Part shown: piece by piece, positions 13,301 through 28,300 of the stretch
Layout: every line of letters starts with the position of its first letter
How positions within the stretch are numbered: position 1 is the first letter of the stretch
Assembly (NCBI GenBank): GCA_964035545.1
Contig: OZ037768.1
Location: 23,028,819-23,092,818 of the forward strand
DNA: 64,000 bases
Source of the DNA: Bugula neritina
Taxonomy: Eukaryota; Bryozoa; Gymnolaemata; Cheilostomatida; Bugulidae
Direction: 5' to 3'
The notes under the pieces: model-generated
The model's input: only the letters and a program-made list of their open reading frames with translations
The model's database searches: none
What the model was told of the DNA's origin: nothing
Position numbers and translations under genes: made by a program

Positions 13301-16300
13301 CAACAACAACCAATAGAAAGACTATGTCTGCATTGTAACTGAAAAATTGAATTTCTCTTAGTAAAGGGATCAATTCAAAAGACATCTACTATCACCATTA
13401 CAACAAGTCCTATTGGCTGTTATTTTCCAATATTAATTAAAATTTCTAACTCTGTTGACTCCACCACTTTACTATACCATTAAAAGAAAATTTCAGAGTT
13501 TTTTTCTGAGTTATGTACACGAAGATTGTACAATGTATACTATAGACAGGGGAGGGGTCGGTGGGGCACATTCTACAGCAAGTGGAACAAAACAACTTTC
13601 AAGTGCCTATTAATAATACCTTACAGTACAATTCGGATTAAGTTATTCAGTGTTTAAAAACGCTTTTACTTGCTCAAAGTTTTGCTCAAGTACAAATAAA
13701 TTTGAATCTAAATAAAGAGTCAAGTCAAACCAATGGCTGGCTAAGTCAAGGTCACATCAATTCTAGCTGCAAAAGCAGACAACTTCTTAGCATGCTGGAA
13801 ATACTTATTTTCTCTCAAACTTATTACCTTAAGTTCAGCGGACTCACCAGTGCAAACTTTACCCTTCTTGGCATAGCCCTCTACACATTCACACGTGTAG
13901 AACCCAGGCATGTTTTTACAGCTAGAGTGATCTCCACATGCCTCGGGGTCATCGCATTCATTGATGTCTTTGCACACCTGATTGACCTCTCTATACCCGG
14001 AGTGGCAAGGGCAGGTGGGGCCACGCTGTGTGAGAACACATGAACTGTGAATGTCTGGACACGTGTCAGGTTTACACAGACGCTCTGCAGGAAAAAGAGA
14101 AAATACTAGAACAGTTTAAGACCAATTGAACTTCATATATCATCTCTCAATGCGGACATCAGGCAAAACCCACCAAATGCTGTCTGATTTTCATATTAAG
14201 AACTTACTAAAATAATTTTCCATTTTAGCCATCGCAATTTAAAAAAGTTTGCATTTATTCTACTTCATAAAATGCTTGTAAGGAAATATAGCTTATAATC
14301 ACTGTGACCATCTCTACGCCAACTCACCTGGTTTACAGATTTGCCCATCTCTGTAGTAACCTTCGTAACAGTTGCAGACGGGATAGCCGCTGCTGCCGTC
14401 ACATGTAGAATGTTCCGGACAGCGGATACTCTCGTCACACACCAAAACTTCGCACTTCTGTCCGTTCCACTCTCCGCCGAGACACACGCAGTCATAGCCG
14501 CCATCTTTGTTGACACACATCCTGTCATTGGTGCATTCGTGAGAGACTATGCATTCATCTATATCTTGACATTTGTCTTCTTGTAATGAATTTATCAGAC
14601 TGTATCCAGAGTCGCATTGGCAGCCATCTTGAGCAGCGTTACACTTGCCATTCTTACCGCAGCCACAATCTGACGGTACAACATTTAAATGATTTGCAAT
14701 ACAACAGAGTAGATTATCAGTCTGAAGCTTGAAAAGGAAAACTAATTTATTGTTTGGGGTAGCTTTGAAAACTATTTGAACCAATAGCTTATTCTTTGAG
14801 CTTGTACTAAAAAAAAATTAAAAAACTCAGCTAAAAATTGCATTTATAAATAAAACGTTTGTTTTTTGAGAAAATAAATTATTGATATTGCAGAGCGTTT
14901 TTATAATTTTTTTACATTTACCTCTAGATAATCTAAAGCTGAGCTTGAATTATCAATTATCAGTAAACAAGTTTTTTCTGCAAACTATGGCATTCGTTAC
15001 TTTAGTATCAAAATATTGAGAAAATTTAGCACAATTTTCATTCTCCAAAAGTCTGACATGAAAACTTTCTGAAAGCTAACAAATACTTCAAGAGCTCCAA
15101 CTAACAGTTGAATAGCAGTCAACATCGTTTACTGAATATACACAGATTTCCAGAAACTTCTCTTAGATGTCTCACCTCTCAGAGGTTGACAGCGCATAGC
15201 CTCTCTTTCACGAACACAATGCTCGTTGTTGCCTTCACAATCGTCATCCACTCTGCACTCATCCTCCGAGTGACACCGGACTCCGTCTCCGGTATAGCCA
15301 GCTGCACAGGTGCACCCGTACCCACCAGGAGTGTTGGTGCAGACGCCATTAGCAGCAGAACACAGATGCTTCTCCAGACACTCATCAATATCTTCACATG
15401 TAATGAAATGAATATAGTTTCAAGAAATAGACTAAAACTTTAGTAGAGAAACACTTGATAGTCTAATAACGCTGTGAAAAAAGCTTTGTGAAGTAATAAA
15501 AACACAAGAAATGCTCAGTATTTCTGTAAACTGGAAACAGATAAAATAGCCAAGTGAACCAAGTTAACTATAATATGAACTAGGAAGTGCAGGGCTTGTC
15601 AGTAGAGTGAGTCGATGAAATCAGTTGGTAGTGAGACGGTTGGCTAACAGAATTATATGCTAGTGAACTGTTGTAAAAATTGTCATCAACTCAAATTGAC
15701 AACTAGTAACTGAAAATGATAGAGTGTGTAATATTAACCATTTCATATAAAAACTCAACTGAAATGGAATTGAAGTTGTCTTCTATCTGGTATTAGTATA
15801 AACTAACTATAAAGTATCTAATACTACAGAAAGCTACAAGTTATATCCTACCAGTACATTGAGGGTTAGACTTAGAGCCAATATTTCTGTATCCAGGCTG
15901 ACACAAACAGACTGATTTCCCTTCAATAACTCCGGAACAATAGGCATTATCTCCACATGATCCTGGCACGCAATCTTTGCTATCAGAGGCTAAAAAGAGC
16001 ATTATATCTTTATATATTAATTACAATACCTACAAATATTTCTGGTAAAAGTATAAAACTCTTCATTATTAGGATTAAAAATCAAGTTATACTCATATTT
16101 GCATCAAAAAGCGATTCTGTAAACAATGAAAGACTTACCTTTACATACTTTCCCATCTCCTTTGTACCCCTCATAGCACTCACACCTGTATCCACCCAAT
16201 GTATTTATACAGTTGGCTTCTCTTGAACAGAGATATTCTTCAGCACACTCATTGATATCTGAATGTTTCAATAACTTGGTTATAATGCAGTATAATTATA

Positions 16301-19300
16301 TTATTCTAAATAAATATAATTATTTAATGTGCCAATTATTGAATGAACAGTGAAGGTATATAAAATATCATAACACCTTTTGGATAAAATAAAAAAACAT
16401 TATGGATAAAATGAAACAATTAAAAGTTGTGTCGTATCCTTTTAGTAAAGGTAATTACCAACTCCCACACAAACACTCACCGACGCAAGTCTTATAATTT
16501 CTATCGTAGGTATATCCAGGTTTACATAGACAGGTGTAACTCCCTTTTTTGTTGAGACACTTAGAATCAGGTGGACATTCATCCTCATTCAGTAGGCACT
16601 CATTGATGTCTATTTGGAAATTCATATTTATAAAATCTATTTAGAGGCTTAGACATGTATGAAGATGTTTATACATGCTGACTAGATGCTATTACGTGAT
16701 GATAAGAGCTTTCTAAGTGTACTTCTAACAGATTGAAAGTTGGCAAAACAGCTGTTAAATAACAAAATGCTTACCAAAACATCTTCCAGTTGAGACGTCT
16801 CTATTGTATCCATCCGGACACAGACACTCGGCTTTTCCAGAGGAGCTGTCACAGCGGCCATCTTTACCACAGTACGCAGACGCACAGGGATTTTCCGGCT
16901 CTAGAAACAGTATACAGTGAGAGTATACAGTGAGAGTATACAGTGAGAGTATACAGTGAGAGTACACAGTGAGAGTATACAGTGAGAGCATACAGTGAGA
17001 GTATACAGTGAGAGTATACAATGAGAGTATACAGTGAGAGTATACAGTGAGAGTATACAGTGAGAGTATACAGTGAGAGTATACAGTGAGAGTATACAGT
17101 GAGAGTATACAGGTACAGTATACAGTGAGAGTATACAGTGAGAGTATACAGTGAGAGTATACAGTGACAGTATACAGTGAGAGTATACAGTGAGAGTATA
17201 CAGTGAGAGTATACAGTGACAGTATACAGTGAGAGTATACAGTGAGAGTATACAGTGAGAGTATACAGTGAGAGTATACAGTGACAGTATACAGTGAGAG
17301 TATACAGTGAGAGTATACAGTGAGAGTATACAGTGAGAGTATACAGTGAGAGTATACAGTGAGAGCATACAGTGAGAGTATACAGTGAGAGTATACAGTG
17401 AGAGTATACAGTGAGAGTATACAGTGAGAGTATACAGTGATAGTATACAGTGACAGTATACAGTGACAGTATACAGTGACAGTAAAACGTCAAATTGACT
17501 CTTGTATATTTTCAATGGCATTCAATTGCATAGATATGAAAGTCACCATGATAATAATGCTAGTACACACTTTTTTAAAATAACTTAGACGTGTTACATA
17601 TTTATTGGTTGATGTAAAGCAGAAACTTATTGATATTGATAACCTCCCACTCTGAACTATTAGATATTACATGATTCTCAGACTTTATACATGAAACTAT
17701 TTTAATCCTGAAGAAATGGTAAAGTGAGTTCTCAATAAATCTGTTTTGAAGTCGTGTGGTTTATAAAGAACAATTAGGAATAGATACAACTTCTATCCCA
17801 CACACACCTGTTGAGCATTCTACCTTCCCATCCCCGGAGTAGCCATCTTTACACTTACAGAGGTACATTCCCGGGACATTCACGCAGTCGGCATTCTCAT
17901 GACAATCACTCTGTCCTGTCTTACACTCATCTACATCTACAAGTTGTTGTGTATAGAAAGCGTTTAGAGTAAAATATATTGTAAATATATAGTATCATAG
18001 AAAATATTTAAATTAAACTATATAAACTAGGCGAATTTAAAAACCAAAAATTGTTATATAACCAAAACATTTTCATAAGTGTAACATGATACAAACCCCA
18101 AAAAATTATATAAAGGTTGAAAATCACAACCCAAAAAATGTATACCGAAAAGTTTTTAAAGTATTGCAGATCATAAATTATTATCCAGAAAAAAACTTAA
18201 AAGTAAAATAACAAGAAAGATTAGAACAAAGTAAGTATTTTAGAAATCAATATGAAAAATGCTAATAAATATTCATTCGGCGATACAGGAGTAGGTGACT
18301 CACCTACACATCCGGGTTTCCCGTCCATGGGAAAACCCAGGCCAGAGAATCCATATACACAGATACAGTTACCATCAAAGCAGTCAGCATTGAAGTCACA
18401 TACAGTATCACCACACACTATCCCGGCAGCTGAAACAGTTTGAGTCTCACAATAGACAGTTTATATGTCAGCAGCTTAAACATAATAGATTACTATATAC
18501 ATACATGTGTATGTATATTATGTTAGATTATTATATAATCTAATCATGTATACTGTATATGTATGTATATATGTATATATTACACATGTATGAATGTTTA
18601 ATCTCAGTAATCACCATGTGAAAAATGAAGTATTTACTAAATACAACAATACAGATAGTAATGCTGATTAATAATCAATAATACAATATAATATATTATA
18701 TATTACATATTACTATATTACACTTTACTACACTATATATTACTATATTATATTATAATATATTACTATAATATATATTACTACACTATATATTACTACA
18801 CTATCTATTACTACACTATCTATTACTATACTATATATTGCTACACTATATATTACTATAATATATATTACTACACTATCTATTACTATACTATATATTA
18901 CTATACTATATATTACTATACTATATATTACTACACTATATATTACTATAATATATATTACTACACTATATATTACTACACTATATATTACTACACTATC
19001 TATTACTACACTATCTATTACTATACTATATATTGCTACACTATATATTACTATAATATATATTACTACACTATCTATTACTATACTATATATTACTATA
19101 CTATATATTACTATACTATATATTACTACACTATATATTACTATAATATATATTACTACACTATCTATTACTATACTATATATTACTATACTATATATTA
19201 CTACACTATATATTACTATAATATATATTACTACACTATCTATTACTATACTATATATTACTATACTATCTATTACTATACTATATATTACTATAATATA

Positions 19301-22300
19301 TATTACTATAATATATATTACTATACTATATATTACTTACTATATATTACTATATTACGCATACTGACCTGTACAATGCACTCCATTACCCACATATCCT
19401 GGTAGACATTCACATTTAAAGGAACCTTCTAAGTCAGTACATTTAGAATGTGGAGAACATCCAGTCACTAGTCTTTTACACTCATTTTCATCTGTATTAC
19501 CACAAGATAGTGTGTATTATATTTATATATTATATTTATATCCTATATATAAATTTCATAATGTTTGTGTGTGATATGGTATTAAGAAGCATATGTTACT
19601 CATTATGATATTATAATCCCATCTGTAATAAAATACATTAAATCTTATTGGATCATAATAACATTGAAAGAACAGTATTTTTAAGAGCGCAATGCAATTG
19701 GACATGAAAAAACAGGTTTTTAGAAAAAAATAATAATGTATTTACAGAATAGATTAATAGACATTACCATATATTAGAATTGTCTATAATAGCAATGTTG
19801 GTAACCATGACGATATTATACTCACTGACACAATCACCATCTTTGTTTTCAACATAACCTCCAAAACATTCACATTTATAGGAGTCGCCCAGTTTAACAC
19901 AGTTGGAGTTGTTTCCACAATTGTCTAGGCCGGCAATGCAGGGATTGAAAACTACAAGACAGATGGCGCAGTTATAAAATGCGACATCGCACCGTATGCG
20001 TTCAGTAATTGTAACACTATAGAGTTGCACTTACCTACGCACTCTGCCCCTTGGGCTATGTAGCCCTTGGCACACTTGCAGGTATAACTCCCGAATGTAT
20101 CTTCGCACACAGAATTCTCAGAACATTTGTGAGACCCCATCAGACACTCGTCATCATCTGCAATGAGATTAAAGCACGATTACTATACATACTTTGATAA
20201 AAAATAAAAATAATTATAATAACTATTAGTAATATTGTTACAATATGTAAAGATATTATAAATTCAAAAAGAGTCAATTAAATTAAAATGTAAAAATAAA
20301 CTTTTTCTTATGACGAAATGATATATTGTGGAGAATTTACGTTATAAGTAAAGAAATACCAAAGATATACGTACTGATGCAGTTTTCACAGGATCCACTA
20401 AATCCTTTTTTACACTGACATTTATAACTTCCTGGAATATTTACACACTCGGCAAGTGTCCCACAATTCACTTCCTGTTCGTCACATTCATTGATATCTA
20501 AACAAGAAATTATTTTCAGATCTAAGACTCTGCAATCAATATTTGATATTGTTGAAAAATTATAATGATTGGCTAAAAATACAAAGAAAGCATGACTATA
20601 TGATTCATAGACTGAGATTCATAAACTAAGACTTATAGACTGAGTACTGACAAAGACAAAGGTGTCAACAGCTATGAGTCTTTGCCAATATTTCCACTGA
20701 CTTTTAAAAGATTCAAACAACAAATTTCATTTGAAGTCGTCAGTTTTGTAGCTATTGCAGAGAGAAAGTTAGTTACAGTCCGAGTGACCCTTTTTGGGGA
20801 GAAAACTCCCACAGCATATTATATAATACCATAAAGAGAGCATCTAATCATAACCGCCCTGTGTCTACCTGGAGGTAGTAGCATTTGAATACTCACCATT
20901 ACACTGCCTCATCTCGGGGTTGAATCTGTAGCCATCCACACAGTCGCAGGTGTGGGAGCCGTCAGTATTCACGCAGACCGATAAGTCATCACAGTCATCT
21001 CTTCCCGACGTGCACTCATTGATGTCTACAATAGATAGACATTATAGTTTAATATAACATATAATATGTAGACTGATGTATTTTCTTAGAGAATGTATAA
21101 ATAGAATATGTGTTCAAATAATACCAGTTCAAATAGGCAATTGATTGTCATTTCGCATTGGAAAGCTAAATTTCTATCACCAATATTTTGTGCATAATAA
21201 ACAGAAAAGTACGGACCCTTGCAGTTCTCTCCGTCTCCCCGATATCCTTCATGACAGGTACATGTGTATGACCCTTCAGTGTCCTCACAGTCTGCGTGAG
21301 CTGAGCATCTGTGTGTGTTCTCTACACACTCGTCTATATCTATAAATATCACACTCATCTATATCTATAAATATCACACTCATCTACATCTATAAATATC
21401 ACACTCATCTATATATATAAGTATCACACCCATCTATATATATAAATATCACACCCATCTATATCTATAAATATCACACTCATTTATATCTATAAATATC
21501 ACACTCGTCTATATTTATAAATATCTGAGTATGTGTCTATAAATATCAATGTCTGCTTGCATATATTATATATTAGTATGTGTGCTATAAATACTACTGC
21601 GCAATATATTACTGAATATCAGAATGAAGATATAGCAACCTCAGAGTATACAGTCTTTGAATGGTTGACATAATCTTGCAGCTATTTTAAACAAATCAAG
21701 AACTGAATAAAACCAACCAATCACAATACTTGACACTCCAATAAGACTCAAATTCTAAAGCTCAGCACTTTTTAAAAAGTTAGAGCTCACTAAACCTACA
21801 TAGCATAGAAATGAACTATAGAAATAGATTGAATCATTCAAAAAGGCAAAACACTCAAAAACCAAATGCAAAATGCTACAAAAGCTACTCCATTGTGCAG
21901 ACATGATACATTTACAGAACAGTCTGTACTCTATGCTATAGCATCTATGTATGCACATCTTCCCTTTAGAAGAGCGGCTGAATTATAAGCAGAAATGTAT
22001 AACATAGTAAGTAGCTAGTAGTTGGTCACATGACTTTAGTCTCCATGGCGACTGAAAACGCCAACTTACTTGTACACTCAACGAATCCATCGCCCACAAA
22101 TCCAGACTCACATATGCAATCATACGCATCACTTCCTTCCTGCAAGCACAGAGCGTGCTCAGCACATGCGTTGTTGGCAGGATCACAGCTCGGCAAATCT
22201 ACGGAGCATGAAATAAACTTGAATCAATAAAAAATATTTAAAAAAAATTAAAATGAGTAGAGACAGCCAAGTGGTGAGCCGAAAAAGCAACTTTTCCTAT

Positions 22301-25300
22301 TAACATCCTGAAAGACACTTTTAATGTAATGTACTGTTGAAAACTGACCCTAGACTAACGTCTGAGTTATAACATTGAGCTCTACAGTATGTTTCTACTT
22401 AGGACTAACCTGGAACACAGATCTCTCCTTCCTTCTTATATCCCTCCACACATGAACAAGTGAAAGAACCAGGAGTGTCTGTGCATTCAGCAAAATCAGG
22501 GCACACTGACTTCTCTAGCAGACACTCATTGATGTTAGTACAGACTCCCTGAGAGCTCATTGTATATCCTGTGTTACAGGTGCATTGGTATGAGCCAATG
22601 AGGTTCTCACATTCGGAGTTTTCTCCACATGGTGACTCCTCAAGCGGAACGCATTCATTGATGTCTAAAACCATTTTCACAGCATGAACAGTCAAAGTGA
22701 TGAAGGCTCGTATTTAAATGCAAAATAATTTGATTCAATCAATTAAGTTATATTTCATAACTTTGAGTTCAAAAAGAAAGTTCCAATGGCTAGTAGTTCT
22801 AAATTCCACTTTTTACTTTTTGTTATCAAGAATCAAGTTGATAAGAACGACAGTTGATGGTAAAAGTAGAACATGCAAATATTGGAAAATATTTTTACCA
22901 ACTAAAACATTTTTTACTAATTATTAAAAAAAAACAATTATCAGTTGATGATAAGTATTGCTAATAACAAACAGCTAATAACAAACATTATTCTGCTAGC
23001 TTTATTAAAACTGTTCAAAGTTTTAGGACAACTAAAATGCAACAAAAAGAATCATTTATCGTATATCTCATATGCATAATTTGTGTATTTCATTATTTAA
23101 CAACCATTTAAAACTACTTTCTGCTATAAATGAGAGTTGCAACACCATGAAAAAACACCTCTTTAAAAATTTGAAAATAAAATTGCAAATCAAGCAGAAG
23201 AGCTCTATGATAATATCAATATCAAACTCTATAGTTGATCTCAATGACTTACCAAAACATTTCTTAGCATTTCCAGTATCGCTATAGTACCCATCCTTAC
23301 ACTGGCACTTGTACGAGCCGGGAGTGTTGACACAGACTGTAGAATTCTCACATCTATTCCAGCCATTTACACACTCATTCACATCTGCAAAGTACACAAC
23401 TCCCATACTAGACTTAGTCCCATACTTTAATATCTGATAAATGCTCAAATCAACAAGGTCATCAGATACATTAACTTTAAAGTATAACAGCAGTTTAAGG
23501 AGGGTTCCACTTTCATTAACCTGAGGTTTACACTGTATAACCTGAGGTCATCACACTGTATAACCTGAGGTCATTACACTGCATAGCCTTAGGTCATTAC
23601 ACTGTATAGCCTCAGGTCATCACACTGTATAACCTGAGGTCATTACATTGCATAGCCTCAGGTCTACACTGTATAGCCTCAGGTCATCACACTGTATAAC
23701 CTGAGGTCATTACATTGCATAGCCTCAGGTCTACACTGTATAGCCTCAGGTCATTACACTGTACAACCTGAGGTCATTACACTGCATAGCCTCAGGTCAC
23801 TACACTGCATAGCCTTAGGTACACACCGTCACAAATTTTTCCATCGGCAGACTTGGTGTACCCCTCATCGCAGTCACACTTGTAGCTTGGCACGAGGTTT
23901 TTACAAACAGAGTGTTCCGGGCAATCGTGTTTTCCTTTGCATTCATTGATGTCTTCGCACTCTCCTGTAATTAAGCATACCAATAGTACTAGACATCAAT
24001 GCTAAGGTATAAACAGTATTGCTATTACGCGGTGACAATACTGGCGTTGTTTAGTAACATAAAGCTTAGAAAAGAATTTTCTTTACTCTCAGCTTTAAAT
24101 CTTATCTAGTAGTGACATCAGTACATGTATATTATCATATTAGATGTATACATATATAATAGGCTAAATCCTATAGACAATACTAATAAATATATTACTA
24201 CTATACATAATATATTACCAACAATAATATACTATATATCATCATAATAAGTATTACTATTATATTAGCAGTCAAGTTGTTATTAGAATTTAAATCTGAA
24301 CCACAAAATTCAAATCTAGGAGTACATATGTTGCAGAAATTGTTTTATGACATTTTTATCAAGATTTGAGCTCAAACAATTAACAAAATGAAAAATAAAT
24401 AACCTTTTATATTGTATATATTTGTTTTAAATAAAAGTACACTATCAATATACATTACTATATTATATTACTACTGTATTACACTGTATTACTATATTCC
24501 TGTATTATTATATTACTACTGTATTACACTGTATTACTATATTCCTGTATTATTATATTACTACTGTATTACACTGTATTACTACAAGTTTCTCACCTGT
24601 AAACTTGTATCCTTCCTCACACTCACAAGAGTAGGTCCCGGGCCTATTCCGGCAAGTGGCTCCCTCTACATCGCAATCATTTGGCTCATCACACTCATTG
24701 ATGTCTAAGTAGAAGATATAACAATATAAAACACTACAGGTTACTAGTTCTGTACAACTCTACTTCCAAAATTACTAGTCAGAATGAAGCTCTAGCTTTA
24801 TTATTACATAACAATTATTATATAACAATACGTTTTACATAACAGTGTATTTCCTGAAGTTTTTATTTTTAAATATTTCTCTCAAAACACATGCAGTATG
24901 CATAGAACCTTTACATATTACATGTATAACAGTGACATTGTTCACTGCGCCTTAAAATATGTCCCACATAACGTATAATAAATTTAAATACATTCCATAT
25001 ACTAAATTAAATTTTACTTATTTATATATAAAATACTTTTATATATAATACATTACACATTATTTATATATACTACACAAAATTACTTTATACATAATGC
25101 AATAAAATGCATTAATATAATATAATACATAAAAAGAATTTATATGTTATATACTGAAAGCATTCTATATATAATATTATATTGAAATATTTTACATAAT
25201 GTATTATATATCCTTTGAATAAATAATAAAATACATTTTATAATATATTATATTAATTTATATATAAAACAATAAAATGCTTTAATATATACATATAATA

Positions 25301-28300
25301 ACGCATAAAAGCATTTTATACATAATAATATATTAAACTACTTTATATATAAAATAATAAACTACTTTATATGTATATTACATACAACATACAAGTGTAT
25401 GTCCCTCTACTCACCTTCACAACCATCACTTCCAATCCTGTACCCTTTCTTACAGAAGCACGTATTAGTAACACACACAGAGTTATCTCCACACGAGTGA
25501 GGCTCACTGCTGTTTTTACCATCCGTCTCACAAGTCACTTTCCATGTACAATCATCTAGCAGGGCAGTTGTTTGAGCCTGTAAAGCCAGTCTAGACATGT
25601 TTTCTATCTTATGTATAGAATCACTCTGTTAGTTGGGTCTTTCTGAAGTCTACAGTTACTCTATTATTTAGCTATAATTCCATGAACATAGATCTATAAT
25701 CATTCTATTACTTATCTACAATAATAGCTTTAGAGCATGTTTACAATGTCTACAATTAATCTGCAACATATTCATTATCCCTCTACTATATGCCTACGTG
25801 CATGCTATAATTTTATCTAATAAAATTCTATAAAATATGTAATTACTATCAATGTATTATTATATCGTGTTTAAAACTAGTCTATGATAGACCGATTTCC
25901 CAACCGTTACTTACGGGAAGGGGGCTAACCATCCCCTCAATTTCGCAGCTAATAAGTTTGCTGCACTCCTCTTTGGGAATGCAAGCGTCTCCATGTCTCA
26001 CAAAACCTTCCACACACTGGCACTGAATCGTGATGTGTTTGGGGTCGTTTTCCTTGCATAGCAGGTCCAGTTGCTTTCCCTCGCAGTTCTTTACACACAC
26101 TCCTTTCTCTACTTTAAACACTTCATTGGCTCCACACTCAACGGCTGTAGTGTGCAATGGTAGGTCATGCATGTATATAATACAGGTTTAGTCAAACTGT
26201 AAATTTGATGAAAGTTTTAAAAATAATCATTGAGGAATTTTGAAAGTTAAAATGACAGAATAATTGATTATAATAGTTTTCCAAAAGGTTAGAAAATTAC
26301 CTTAGAAATCGATTTAGGTTTTTACACATGAAGAATGAACAATGAAGAAAACAATCAATTATTCTATCATTTCTTATATAGGTTAGATGACCATAGCAGC
26401 TAACAGCACTTATTGTGAGGAAATAGAGTTTGCTTCTGTCCTTCTAAGTGGAAGCAACTCCAAACAATACTGAGAGAGACAGGAAAATGTCTATTAAATA
26501 AAAGAGAATGAAGACTCACGACACAGATTAGGTGAGCGGTGCTGCACAGGTATGAAGTGTGTGTTGATACAGGTATCAGCAAAAGCCGACAGGTAATCAC
26601 AGATTGTCTCTTCGGTCTTCATCTGACAAAAGTCAAACACGCATTCTTCCAGAACGTTCTTCACATACTCCTCCGGATCGTCAAACAGCTTCAAACATTT
26701 CTGAAACAGCAGACAAATGTATTTCTATGAAACAGCAGACGAATGCATTTCTATGAAACAGCAGACGAATGCATTTCTATAAAGCAAATTGGAAATGTAA
26801 CTCTATAACAGCAAAAACTTCTAAAAAAAGCAACATACTACAACTATATACCAAAGAAATCCATAATCACCTTAATATGTGTCAGTTTATACTTTTCAGT
26901 AATGAATTTGACAAATGTAATTACAAGAACACAATAATAATAAGATAAGAGATATAGTCATAAGCTGCATTCTAATACAAAAGAAATACAAGTCTGCGTT
27001 CACCTTAGCTTCCTCATCATCCTTGAAGAAGCGCTCGATGACTCCACATTTAGCCCTGGCTTTCTGTTTGTCCAGCTCAGAGCACGGTTTCAGCGGATCT
27101 GCAGCTACACAAGGCTCGTTGTCATTACAGTCCACGTCGCTGTCGAAGTCGTCTGTCCTCCAGGAGTTGCCCCACTTATGTTCATTGCTGATCTATCAGT
27201 AAAGATTACAGCGTATTAAAACAAAACTACATAGAATTTTTTAAAAGTTTGAATAAAAACAAACAGCCAAATAATAAAAGGCAAATATAGATGTAATGTT
27301 TTGTATGGAGCTTTTTACCACATGTGTATGTCATAGCAACAGTATGCTAGTTTATTACAAAGCACTAGCATGTGAAATCCACAATCAAGTGAGAAACTTT
27401 GTTGGTTCAATTTTTTAGCCAACAATATTTAAATAAAGCTGCAGCTGCAAAGCTATTTCTCTAACACTCGACTAGGTATACATTTTATACCAACATAGCT
27501 TCAATATCAACATAGCCATAGAAGCTAATAGGTACTTACAATGATGCCAGGGCCCTCTGGCCCCCCACACTTGGGACCTGTAGTAAAGTCATCTGTAGGA
27601 TCTAGGTTATAGTTTCCACAGAGACCACAGATGTTGCTCTGGTAGGAAGGCCTCACTTTCATCTCAAAGATGTGCCCTCTGCTGTATTCAATCTCTATTC
27701 CTAGCTTCACATCTATGAACGTCTGCAATATATGAGAGGGGGGAGATAGACTTAACAATAACACGGTTGGTTCATAGGCTACATGGTTCAAGAATGCACT
27801 TTTGTTTCAAGTTTTATAAGTTTTGATTTTTTTATAAAGATAAACATTTCAGATCGATTTACTTCACTGTTATTAAAAGTCAAATAATGAAAAGTATTGC
27901 ATAAGTGTAAAACTGAAAAGTACAGAAAAAAGCCACATATCTATGATGAAGCATAAATTATTACTAAATTACCCTGCTTCGTGACAACTTCAAAGAAATT
28001 ATTTTGTTAAGAAATGAATGAGGCTTTCTCAGCCTCAGAAATGCCAATGCAATGTTTAGCTAACATGTAATAAATATGAAACATTGCAATAAAGGAGTAT
28101 AACTAAATAATTTACAAAATTCCTGATGAAAAAAAAAGCTAATAAACAAGGATTTTCTATTTGATAGAACTTGTATAGAAGTTATAAATCTACTAATTCT
28201 ACAGATTTACACAAAAGAGATCTAAAATGCCAGTAGTTACTAGAAGTAGTTTATTCAGTTACAGCTTTTTTATTTAGTTTATTCAAAATATTTCACATCT

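Noticed and set aside
16903-17484. CRISPR-like array (also 23525-23822 and 59423-59712)
   Set aside because: Units are contiguous without unique spacers, in an animal intron; these are minisatellites.
16864-17521. Two overlapping minus-strand reading frames of over 200 residues, repeating [13 protein letters not shown]
   Set aside because: They are the translation of the 13-bp satellite in different frames; no domain, and bounded by intron sequence.
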